Of a DNA stretch of 64,000 nt, positions 26,843 through 34,900 are shown one piece after another. Each line of letters starts with the position of its first letter. Within the stretch, counting starts at the first letter, position 1. This DNA comes from an uncultured Collinsella sp. (GTDB lineage: Bacteria; Actinomycetota; Coriobacteriia; Coriobacteriales; Coriobacteriaceae), in contig CAJLTA010000005.1 of NCBI GenBank assembly GCA_905209455.1, positions 1 to 64,000 on the forward strand, given 5' to 3'. The translations under genes were made by a program, and so were the position numbers. The notes under the pieces were generated by a model. That model ran no database searches. It was not told the origin of the DNA and saw nothing but the letters and a program-made list of their open reading frames with translations.

Positions 26843-28396
26843 CTACAAGGAGCTAGCAAGAGGGCCCACATGGGCCCTCTTCTTGAGTCTTCTCAAATAA
26901 GTGAAATAACCCGGTCGCTTGTTGTGGCTGGGCGTCTTTTTGGCTTCAGCCTTCTTCTCGAGCCTCGCAAGTCCGTCCTTCAATGCCGCTGTGCCCGGCG
27001 CATTTTCCGGGGCCTTCTGCTTTAAGGGGTAGACTTCGCGTAGATGCTCGAGTCGGGCGGCGTAGCGGGCGTTGATGAACGGCGGCACGCCATCCGTCTC
27101 CCTGAACTCGTTATGGTCGGCTGCGATCTGGTCGATGAGATCGCTCGGGTAGGTTTTCGTTGCCCTCGATTCCGTGACCTTAAATTCGGGCCCTTCGTAG
27201 GAATCCCATGCGTCGATACGCTCGATATGGTAAAGGCGATCAGATTTCGAGCGCGAAACGGCAATCCACTCCTGGGCGTCGTCCGAACGCCATTCGCTCA
27301 TGCCGCATGCCAGAAGAATATGACTAGAGTTACCGTTCACGTCGAGATCGTAACCGAGGCATGGATAATGGACCCGGTGGTTAAAGAACAGGCTCCAGTC
27401 AGCACATGATTTGATGGCGGCGACAAGCTCGGTCAGTTCGAACGTACGGGATGAGAAATCCAGCTTGGAGGAAGTGGCCTTCCCCATTCTCGACCAGTAG
27501 TAGCCATGCTTTTCACGTGCCCTGTCCATGCTCAGCCTGATTTTCTCGGCATCCATGTCGTTGAGGGCGATGGCCGTCTTGCCCAAGTGGGCCATCGGCA
27601 CCTTGTAGCCATTGAAGTCGGCATACAGGTCGACGTGAATCCTGTCCGACTGGCGGATTTCGTCTGCGAACTCGCCCACGCTCACAAAGGGCAGGACGGT
27701 AAACGAGTCGGCGTTACCCCCGTTTTCCAAGCGAGATTGCCTGCATAGGCTGACCACGGCGTCTCGATATGAGAGCGGTCCCTGCCCTCTGTTCGCCGCC
27801 ATGCGTATCTGATCGACAACCTGTCTGGGCATCCCGTGCGAGTCTGCAAGCAGGTACGGGTCGCTGTAGGCGAAGCTCTTGCCGAGCGCGAACTCCTTGT
27901 ATCCGGTGGCAGTGAATAGGGACTCAAATGCCCGATTCGGCCAGTTGTCGGGGCCTTCGAATATCGCGTTCAGGCGCTTCGAGCAATCGATGAGGCCGAA
28001 GTTCATGTATGCCTCGTCCGGCGCGCGATCGCCCGCATAGCTCCTCGCGATCCGGGTCATGCGGTCCGACAGCTCATCTATTGCCATCGCCTTTCGGTAA
28101 CCCGGCCAGTCGGCGGGGGAGAGCCAGGTGCCGCTCACGATTTCCTCGAGTGTGTGAAAAGGCGCGAAACGGCCCTCGAATTTGATCTCCGAGGCGCTGG
28201 GAAGAAGGGGCGTCTTGCCATCCCATTCGACCCCGGGGCCGTCCATAAGGCCGGCATCTACCGGATCGGCACAGTGACGGTCTCTCAACACCATGCCGTC
28301 CTTTTTCGCGTTATAGCTGAACAGGCCGTCCTCCTCGTTGAACCCGAGAGAAACCTCGCAGCCCTCAACTGCTCCGCTCCATACCCTCTCATACAT
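26843..28396 (-). CDS. Hypothetical protein (517 aa)
   Basis: Soluble-looking protein with no signal or membrane segment and no family I recognise. It is rich in Asp and aromatic residues with a long alpha/beta body and a basic C-terminal tail (LARLEKKAEAKKTPSHNKR). The last 12 codons run through the hairpin at 26858-26881. GAAGGGG lies upstream of the ATG. It is the second gene of an operon with the 236-residue protein 21 bp upstream. Confidence 0.65.
   Translation of the reverse strand: MYERVWSGAVEGCEVSLGFNEEDGLFSYNAKKDGMVLRDRHCADPVDAGLMDGPGVEWDGKTPLLPSASEIKFEGRFAPFHTLEEIVSGTWLSPADWPGYRKAMAIDELSDRMTRIARSYAGDRAPDEAYMNFGLIDCSKRLNAIFEGPDNWPNRAFESLFTATGYKEFALGKSFAYSDPYLLADSHGMPRQVVDQIRMAANRGQGPLSYRDAVVSLCRQSRLENGGNADSFTVLPFVSVGEFADEIRQSDRIHVDLYADFNGYKVPMAHLGKTAIALNDMDAEKIRLSMDRAREKHGYYWSRMGKATSSKLDFSSRTFELTELVAAIKSCADWSLFFNHRVHYPCLGYDLDVNGNSSHILLACGMSEWRSDDAQEWIAVSRSKSDRLYHIERIDAWDSYEGPEFKVTESRATKTYPSDLIDQIAADHNEFRETDGVPPFINARYAARLEHLREVYPLKQKAPENAPGTAALKDGLARLEKKAEAKKTPSHNKRPGYFTYLRRLKKRAHVGPLASSL
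26858..26881. terminator. Hairpin between convergent genes
   Basis: AAGAGGGCCCA-CA-TGGGCCCTCTT, an 11-bp perfect stem, followed by CTTGAGTCTT on the plus strand. It can end transcription of the tandem family operon. It overlaps the 3' coding end of the minus-strand gene. Confidence 0.6.
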
Positions 28397-28417
28397 TTCA
28401 ATCTGCCCCTTCTATCG

Positions 28418-29128
28418 TTAATGCCCGAACTTGGGTCCGCGGGCGTTTGACCTCGGGATTTGTTGGCGACGCATGCCTCCCGCCGCCACTCCCATCCCAT
28501 GGATAGCCGATTTCTCTTGAACGACCGCAAGAGATCGAAGCTGCGTGCTCTTGAGCTCACGGGCGCTAGCGTATGCGGCCATGTTGTAGGCATTTTCCTG
28601 GCTCACCATCTCCCGCTCGATTGCGGCGGCAACGAGCGTCCTGTCCGAATGCGGATCGAACGCGACAGCACAGGAGACGAGCCTGGACAGTGCCGAAGAC
28701 CCGTCGATAAAGGTCAGGGGGACCGAGTAGCGCTCCCTGCACCACCTGGCCGCGACGGCACGCGTAAGACTCTCGCGCCATCCTTCGCCCTGTGCGGCAG
28801 TAAATGTGTTGAGGGATCGGAACCCGTTCTCGCGCATGATGTCGTTTAGATCCTCGGTCTCGATATAGCCGTCCTGCCCCACGACCGGGTCGTAGATGTC
28901 GTAGGCGTCTTGGAGGACCTGCCAGCCACCGTCGCCGATGGGCCAAGCCATCGCGAAATCCGTCGTCGTCCCGTTCATCGCCTGGAACCCGAGGCCATGT
29001 ACCGTGAAGCTGCCGCACCACGTGAGTCCGTAGCGGTCACAATCATCTGCACCGGGCCTCACCGACGGGCCGTCGTCCATGTCCCTCAGCCGATTCGGAA
29101 GCATGCTCGGGTCGAGCTCCTCGGCCAT
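28418..29128 (-). CDS. Hypothetical protein (236 aa)
   Basis: The open frame extends to a GTG at 29221, but the ATG at 29128 has GGAGGGAGAGAT directly upstream and is the likely start. An acidic protein with a helical C-terminal half (EREMVSQENAYNMAAYASARELKSTQL). No family recognised. First gene of a two-gene operon; the divergent intergenic region holds a LexA-like site and a degenerate TGTCACC element. Confidence 0.65.
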   Translation of the reverse strand: MAEELDPSMLPNRLRDMDDGPSVRPGADDCDRYGLTWCGSFTVHGLGFQAMNGTTTDFAMAWPIGDGGWQVLQDAYDIYDPVVGQDGYIETEDLNDIMRENGFRSLNTFTAAQGEGWRESLTRAVAARWCRERYSVPLTFIDGSSALSRLVSCAVAFDPHSDRTLVAAAIEREMVSQENAYNMAAYASARELKSTQLRSLAVVQEKSAIHGMGVAAGGMRRQQIPRSNARGPKFGH

Positions 29129-29196
29129 ATCTCTCCCTCCGTCTGAATATCCGATGGTCCAATCATCGTTTCGGAGGAGGTAGGGCAGGCGGCTAT

Positions 29197-29235
29197 GAAC
29201 AAGTGTTTCAGGGGGTGTCACCTCCTGGCATCATG
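29197..29235. promoter_or_regulatory. LexA-like site and degenerate TGTCACC element
   Basis: GAACAAGTGTTT (29197-29208) is one mismatch from GAAC-N4-GTTC, and TGTCACCTCCTGGCATCA (29216-29233) is a partial match to the 20-bp element, pointing to the gene at 29239. Both sit between divergent genes. Confidence 0.35.
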
Positions 29236-29238
29236 TGA

Positions 29239-29502
29239 ATGGTCGACTGCATTTACGAGAGCTTAGACTTGGAGAACGTATCCATAACGAGGAGAAAGAC
29301 CGCGGAGATGTTTGGTCCCGCTACACAGGTAATCCTGTCGCTAATGCATGTATCGGTGATCGTTGCCGCACTGTGGACCATGGAGAAAATCGTGACGACG
29401 ATTTTGGATGGGTTTTGCAAGCCCAAGGAGAAGGATCGGGAGAAGTGCCGCCGGGAGTACCAGAATCGCTGTATGGACGGCAAAGAGGAGCACGCTGAGT
29501 GA
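29239..29502 (+). CDS. Small single-pass membrane protein (87 aa)
   Basis: One membrane helix at ~29-52 (TQVILSLMHVSVIVAALWTM), with a basic C-terminal tail containing two Cys. Short and without a clear Shine-Dalgarno, but the GTGA overlap with the HNH gene supports translation. Function unknown. Confidence 0.5.
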   Translation: MVDCIYESLDLENVSITRRKTAEMFGPATQVILSLMHVSVIVAALWTMEKIVTTILDGFCKPKEKDREKCRREYQNRCMDGKEEHAE

Positions 29503-29699
29503 CGCGCGCGATGCGCTATGACGTGCTGCGCCGGGACGGCTTCAGGTGCGTCAAGTGCGGTCGCGGCCGCGAGGACGGCGTGAAGCTCCACGTCGACCAT
29601 ATCAAGCCAGTCTCACGTGGGGGAAAGTCTGTGATGGACAACCTGCAGACGCTCTGCGAGGACTGCAACTGCGGGAAGGGCAACAAATACGAGGAGTAG
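29499..29699 (+). CDS. HNH endonuclease (66 aa)
   Basis: Minimal HNH nuclease with two zinc-binding pairs (CVKC near residue 17, CEDC near 52) and the catalytic segment LHVDHIKPVSRGGKSVMDNLQTLC. GTG start, overlapping the preceding stop. The family includes phage and McrA-like nicking or restriction endonucleases. It lies 2.3 kb upstream of the Cas9 gene, whose own HNH is degenerate; no direct link is shown. Confidence 0.8.
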   Translation: MTRAMRYDVLRRDGFRCVKCGRGREDGVKLHVDHIKPVSRGGKSVMDNLQTLCEDCNCGKGNKYEE

Positions 29700-29708
29700 C
29701 GTATCCGA

Positions 29709-29765
29709 TTAACAGAAATAGGGGACGGGGCACCATGGCTATGTCCCGCCCCCTATTTCTGTTAA
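29709..29765. terminator. Bidirectional terminator
   Basis: 16-bp perfect stem TTAACAGAAATAGGGG (29709-29724) / CCCCTATTTCTGTTAA (29750-29765), extended inside by CGGG/CCCG, between the convergent HNH gene and the small gene at 29779. Confidence 0.75.
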
Positions 29766-29778
29766 TCAGTTCAGCCCT

Positions 29779-29961
29779 CTAAGTATCCTTCTCATCGTGA
29801 ACCACCGTAACGCGGCGAGTGCCGACTGCATCGAGATGCGAGCCGCTGAATACCTTTCCGTCGGGCTCCAGCTCGAAGCCGCCATTCTCAAAGGGAGCGG
29901 CCATGCGCTCGAGGTCGGCATCGGTGATATCGTGCTTCGCCATAAATTCGTTAACGTTCAT
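29779..29961 (-). CDS. Small acidic protein, antitoxin-like (60 aa)
   Basis: GGAGAGGTGATTAGC precedes the ATG at 29961; the longer frame to 30042 lacks this. The sequence MNVNEFMAKHDITDADLERMA, then FSGSHLDAVGTRRVTVVHD, resembles a class of small orphan antitoxin-like proteins in Coriobacteriia. No toxin gene is adjacent. Function not established. Confidence 0.55.
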   Translation of the reverse strand: MNVNEFMAKHDITDADLERMAAPFENGGFELEPDGKVFSGSHLDAVGTRRVTVVHDEKDT

Positions 29962-30083
29962 GCTAATCACCTCTCCAACCGGGTTTCCTAAGTGTCTTGC
30001 CGCCCGGTGACATCTTCCCGTGGAATTGATAGAAGCAATCATCCCCTGAATCTAAGATGCAGCAAACTCGATGAGCTTGCTGC

Positions 30084-30755
30084 TCAAGCCCTGTATTCAG
30101 AAATCTTAGTGTTCTTCCTTTGGCGCCCCTCAATCCATTTTTGGACAGCGAGGCAGGCGAGGGCATTTGTCACGGTACCGTGCGGACTGTTTTCCCAGGC
30201 ATATCCGATTCGAACCGCGGCGTCGGCCAACTCGCTGTGCGCGAGGCAATTGGGGTCGCGGTTCGCTTTTGCGAGACAGTGGCAATACTCGTACATTGTA
30301 TCGGTGACTCTGGTGCCCGAGCTGGGCGCAGCGTCGTTGTACTCCAGGAACCTCATGACACATGAAGCGTTATAGACGATAACCTCGTCGGCGCCACAGA
30401 TGATATCCCTGATCTTTGCCTGGTCGTCGAAAAAGGAGGGGAGGTCTATCTGGTCGTCCGGGGACACCCCGTTGACCTCAGATGCCGCCTGCCAGAGCTC
30501 CTTGCGACTTGGCCTGTATTTCCCCTCATGGAGCACGTTTCCCGCCCAGCCCACGATAGCGATGGCCGCGATCTCATCTTCAACGGGGTTGGGACCCGTC
30601 GTCCCGAGGTCAAGGCAGATGGCCTTCGGAGCGTGTACCTCGAAATAGCCTGCCATCATGCCGTCACGCCGACGCTGCATCCTGAGGGCAGCTCCGAGGG
30701 AGCGAGCGGTGAGCTCGATTTCGTCTGCCGTCCCGGTCACGCGAACCTCTGGCAT
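30084..30755 (-). CDS. DnaQ-like 3'-5' exonuclease fold with lost catalytic residues (223 aa)
   Basis: AAAGGAGCGGTGT precedes the ATG at 30755. The C-terminal ~185 residues follow the RNase-H-like exonuclease pattern: ExoI region CLDLGTTGPNPVEDEI (normally DxETTG), ExoII region VIVYNASCVMRFL (normally GxNxxFDxxFL), ExoIII region HGTVTNALACL (normally HxALxDAxA). Thus D49 and the His are present, but the Glu is Gly51, the second Asp is replaced, and the third Asp is Asn. The metal-binding set is mostly gone, so it is unlikely to be an active nuclease. Alternatives are a nucleic-acid-binding regulator or a degenerating gene. Confidence 0.7.
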   Translation of the reverse strand: MPEVRVTGTADEIELTARSLGAALRMQRRRDGMMAGYFEVHAPKAICLDLGTTGPNPVEDEIAAIAIVGWAGNVLHEGKYRPSRKELWQAASEVNGVSPDDQIDLPSFFDDQAKIRDIICGADEVIVYNASCVMRFLEYNDAAPSSGTRVTDTMYEYCHCLAKANRDPNCLAHSELADAAVRIGYAWENSPHGTVTNALACLAVQKWIEGRQRKNTKISEYRA

Positions 30756-30867
30756 ACACCGCTCCTTTCGCACGCGGACGAACCTTTCAATTGCTTATCG
30801 ACTCTAGCACAACCCCGATTAGAGCAATTCGGCACGGTCGGTGCCACGGCTGCCATTTAATCTGGGC

Positions 30868-30946
30868 GAACATACGTTGTACGGCTACGTACGTGTCGCC
30901 TACCCGCGCTTTTCCGTGTCACCATTTGTCACCCCTTGGCACCAAA
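30868..30946 (+). promoter_or_regulatory. Composite regulatory region of the pilin gene
   Basis: GAACATACGTTG (30868-30879, one mismatch from a LexA box) overlaps TTGTACGGCTACGTACG (30877-30897), the third copy of the element found at 2091 and 3220. 30 bp further, TGTCACCCCTTGGCACCAAA (30927-30946) is a full copy of the 20-bp element, flanked by CCATTTG/CAAATGG arms. The pilin ATG is 117 bp downstream. No clear -10/-35 pair was identified. Confidence 0.55.
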
Positions 30947-31062
30947 TGGCCCCTCACGGACGCATTTGAGGGAGCAGAATCTATCTCGGGGGGCGGGAAG
31001 CAAGCCCCTATCGTGTCGACGGGGGCCAAAGACTCGAACCCCCTAACCGAAAGGAGCGCATC

Positions 31063-31305
31063 ATGGATTCTGCGACCATGAACGCCATGGCCACGTATCT
31101 CGCGGCCAAGACCTACAATGTCCGCCGCGCAGCTGACGAGAAGCTCGGTGCCGTCATCTCCACCGAGATGATCATCCTCATCGGCCTGCTCGCCCTCGCC
31201 CTCGTGAGCGTCCTCGCCATTTACTCCGGCAAGCTCCGAAATGTCATTACTATGGCTACCGAAGTTGTAAACAAGATCGGCACTAGCGGTTATCCCACGG
31301 CCTAA
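31063..31305 (+). CDS. Flp-type prepilin (80 aa)
   Basis: A short leader with basic residues (~1-28) ends in LGAVISTEMIILIGLLALALV, a type IVb prepilin pattern: cleavage after Gly with Glu a few residues later, then a hydrophobic helix. It would be the major subunit of the Tad pilus encoded at 40.0-46.8 kb, from which it is separated by the CRISPR-Cas locus. AAAGGAGCGCATC precedes the ATG, and a strong terminator follows, so it is monocistronic and probably highly expressed. Confidence 0.7.
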   Translation: MDSATMNAMATYLAAKTYNVRRAADEKLGAVISTEMIILIGLLALALVSVLAIYSGKLRNVITMATEVVNKIGTSGYPTA

Positions 31306-31329
31306 ATGCGAATTTACCTTCCCCTTTGG

Positions 31330-31368
31330 CCCCGTCCCGGCTCAATTGCCGGGGCGGGGTTTTGCTTT
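31330..31368 (+). terminator. Terminator of the pilin gene
   Basis: CCCCGTCCCGGC-TCAATT-GCCGGGGCGGGG followed by TTTTGCTTT; one mismatch in a 12-bp stem. The DNA from 31369 to 31552 shows no other feature. Confidence 0.85.
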
Positions 31369-31552
31369 CGAAAGGAAGGTTGTTTGCCCCAGAATATCGT
31401 CTGGCTTTATCAATCTATTTATCAATATCGAATCGTTAAATCTGACCTTATGGCGATGCCCTGAATCACCGGCGGAAGCGTCCCCGCGCCAGTCTATAAT
31501 TAAACAAAACCCTCCAATGCCGGGAAAGGCCCGGCCTCTAGCCTTCTTGCAG

Positions 31553-31845
31553 AGGGGGGGGTAACTGTGAACAGTTTCCAAATAAATAGACTGAACCTGA
31601 CCGAGGCCGGCAGCGGCACGGTCGAGCGCTGCCTGGACTCCAGGGGCCAGATGCACGTGCGCAACCAAGTGGGAAAGCTCCGAATCGACTCCGAGACCGG
31701 CGCCACCGAGATGGAGGTGTCCCGCGGGCTCAGCGATGCCGTCTACGTCGATGTGGCGACCGGCAACATGATCCACGAGAACACGGTGGGAAGCATCCGC
31801 TTCCGCACCGACTCGACCGGTACCGTCATGGAGCACCTGCTCTAG
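31553..31845 (+). CDS. Hypothetical protein with G8 tract in its ribosome-binding site (92 aa; CDS from 31567)
   Basis: GTG start at 31567. The Shine-Dalgarno is part of GAGGGGGGGGTAACT, a run of eight G (31554-31561) 5 nt before the start. A gain or loss of G would change the SD-start spacing. The protein is small, beta-rich (KLRIDSETGATEMEV, AVYVDVATGNMIHENTVGSI) and unknown. It lies between the pilin terminator and the tracrRNA terminator, in the same direction as cas9. Confidence 0.55.
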
Positions 31846-31863
31846 TGCCTATGGAATGTCGGG

Positions 31864-31960
31864 ATAAAGAAAAAGCCCCATACGGGGCGGCCTGAAAAGG
31901 CAGTTTGTGGCTTTTAAGCCGTATTTCGACTTAGGTACTGCGCTTCGAGCAGCAACTCAC
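31864..31960 (-). ncRNA. tracrRNA
   Basis: Minus-strand RNA next to cas9. The anti-repeat (31924-31960) is complementary to the CRISPR repeat (GAGTTGCTGCTCGAAGCGCA, then GTACCT). It continues AAGT-CGAAAT-ACGGCT, matching the bulge, lower stem and nexus start of S. pyogenes tracrRNA (AAGT-TAAAAT-AAGGCT). Downstream hairpins are GGCTTAAAAGCC, GCC-TTTTCA-GGC, and the terminator GCCCC-GTAT-GGGGC followed by TTTTTC. A TATAAA lies just upstream of the anti-repeat on the same strand. The crRNA lower stem GCTTCG at the repeat 5' end pairs with CGAAAT, fixing crRNA orientation as plus strand. Confidence 0.88.
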
Positions 31961-31988
31961 AATCCCTTTATATCACACAGGAGAACTC

Positions 31989-34900
31989 ATGGCTAGGAAA
32001 CTTAAAAATATCAACGGTCCGTGGTATGCCGGAATCGACCTCGACGGGACGAGCGTCGGGTTCGTGGCCACAGACGAGTACGGAGAGGTCCTCTACCACA
32101 AGGGCCAGCCCGTTATGGGCGCACGCTGCTTCAAGGAGGCGCTCCACGCCTCCGAGGCCCGTATGCCCCGCACCGCGAGGCGCAGGCTCCAGCGCGCCCG
32201 CGGCAGGGAGCGTGAGATGGAGCGCGTGTTCGCGCCGGCGATCGCGCCCGCAGACCCGGATTTCTTCGTCAGACGCAGGATGTCCTACAAACTCATGCGC
32301 GACGATATCGCGGCAGATCCCGCCGCTGCCGCCTGGCAGGGGCTTCTCGACGGCTATCCCACACTCGCGCACCTCGACGTCGACCTCATGGAATCAGACG
32401 GTCCCCGCGACCCCAGGCTCGTCTTCTGGGCCATCGCCAACCACGTCGTGCGCCGCGGACACTTCCTCATGGAGGGCAACGACGTGACGTCCGCCAACTC
32501 AGACCCCTCCGCTCAGGTCGAGACCCTCGTGCGCGAGCTCGACGCCCTGGGGGAGGCCTGTGGCGAGGCTATCGAGCTCGACGGCGGCGCACTCGCCGGT
32601 ATGGGCGGCTCCTGGACTGCCCGAGAGCTCCAAAAGGCCGTGTCCGGCGCCGTATCGGTGACAGGCGACGATATCGATGCCAAGATCGCCCGCGCGCAGG
32701 CAAAGGCTCTGGGCGACCTCGTCGCCGGCTACAAGGCGAATATGGACGCCTTCGCACTCGAGGGCGAGCAGATCGGCAAGATTTCCGTAGCCGACGCCGA
32801 TGCTCTCGATGAGTTCCTCGCCAACTGCCCCGACTGGCTCGCCCCGGCCATCGAGGCCGCGAGGGGCCTCTACTCCGCATGGCGCCTACAGGGCCTTCTC
32901 TCGTTTGCGCCCGGAAAGACCCTCTCGCACAACCAGGTGGCCCAGTACGAGGTGTACGGGCGCCAGCTGCGCACCCTGAAGGACCTCGCGCTGAAATACA
33001 TCGTCCATGCTGATTCCGAAGACGGTCCCGACGAGGACGGGCTTGCCCTCTACAGGGACTTCTTCGGCGGCCCGAAAAGGCCCGGCCGCAGGGGGTACGA
33101 CAAGGTGCTCGTGAAGAAGCTCGACGGCGCCAAGAGGAATATGGGCTATACGGCCTACGACCTCAACGTAATTCCCTACGAGGAGTTCAAGAAGAGGGTC
33201 GAGAGGCTCTTCAAGGGAACGGATGCCGCAAAGGACCCGGCCTATATCGATATGGTCGCCGCCCTCGGAGAGCGCAGGTTCCTTCGCCGTATCCACACCA
33301 CGGACAACAGTGCTATCCCGTACCAGCTCCATGCGGAGGTCGTGGGCCGCATCATCGAAGCCCAGGGCAACTTCTACCCCTGGCTAAAGGACGCAGGCGC
33401 CCATATCCTGAAAGTGCTGACTTCGAGGATCCCCTACTACGTAGGGCCCTTGGATTCCTCGGCCGCGCCCTTGGACGCCCACGGCAAGGCGAGGTTCGCT
33501 TGGTCGTGCCGTCTTCCCGGCCATGAGCGCGCCTTCGTCGCACCCTGGAACTACGAGGAGCATATCGACACCGATGCGGCCGCAGAGGCCTTCATCCGGC
33601 GCATGACGGGCAAGTGCACCTATCTGGTCGATGAGGACGTGCTGCCTGCGAACTCCCTCATCTACGAGCGCTTCCGGTTCCTGAACGAGCTGGCGGGCAT
33701 CCGCTACACCGAGGACGGCCAGGACTGGCTGCCGCTCGATGCGGCGATGAGGGCGGCCGTGGTCGAGGCCGCATCGGATGGCTCGGTCATGACCCTCAGC
33801 CGAATCGAGAGCATCCTCTCGCGCGACTTCACGATGGCACACCCGCACGTCAAGGGCGTATCCGACGCCAAGAGGATGGCGTCGCGCCTGTCCGTCTCGG
33901 CCTGGATCGCAGGCCTTCTCGGCGTGAAGTCCTTGACGGCCGCCCAGAAGTCCATGGCGGAGGACATCATCCTGTGGAACACCGTGTTCGAGGAGCGCTC
34001 CATCCTGAAGCGCAAGGTCGCCAAGGAATACGGGGATATCCTTGACGAGGACGCCATTGAGGCCTTCTGTGCGAAGCGCCTCAAGGGCTGGGGCCGGCTC
34101 TCCGAGCGCCTGCTCACCGGTGTGTGGGTGGATACCGCGCGCGGCGACATGTGCATCATGGACGTTCTCGAGCAGGGCGCACCCTACGGCAGGTTCCGCG
34201 GCACGTCCATGAACCTGATGCAGGCCCTGAGCGACACCGAGCTCGGCTTCCGCGCGAGGATCGACGAGGTCAACGCCGCCGCGCTGGAAAAGGCAGGTGA
34301 GCTCGGCATCGACGCACTGCCCGGGTCCCCCGCGCTTCGTCGCGGCGTCTCGCAGTCCATGAAGGTTATCGAGGACATGGCTTCGGTGGCCGGATGCGCC
34401 CCGGCGAAGGTCTACGTCGAGGTCACGAGGACCGCTTCGAACAGGCTGAAGGGCAAGCGGTCTCGGAGCCGCGCCCAGGAGATCGAGGCCGCGCTGAAGG
34501 CGCTCGACGAGGACGCGCGCCGCGACCTGGATGCCGCCAGGCTCCTGCGCGAGCTGGGGATGTTCGACGAGAAGGAGATCAACGAGCGCCTGTACCTCTA
34601 TTTCCGACAGGCGGGAAAGAGCCTCTACTCCGGCAAGTCCATCGATATCGCGCGCATCGCGTCGGCCGACTACTGCGTCGACCGTATCCTGCCCCCGTCG
34701 GTGCGCAGGGACGAATCGCTCGACAACAAGGCATTGGTCCTGTACGCCGAGAGCCTTGATAAGAAGGACTCTATCGTCGTGCCCCAACCCGTGCAGAGGA
34801 AGATGGCGCCTTTCTGGATGTACCTGCGCCGCGTGGGCCTCATGACCGAGCGCAAGCTCAACGCGCTCATGAGGACGCAGATCTCCGAGAGAATGCTGAA

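Noticed and set aside
31342..31836. 164-codon minus-strand frame opposite the 92-aa gene
   Set aside because: Antisense shadow crossing the pilin terminator region; no start signal.
34650..34780. Frameshift or assembly error as the cause of the altered HNH motif in Cas9
   Set aside because: Residues on both sides align in register with S. pyogenes Cas9, and the changes are single-codon substitutions. Read data would still be needed to exclude a base-call error.
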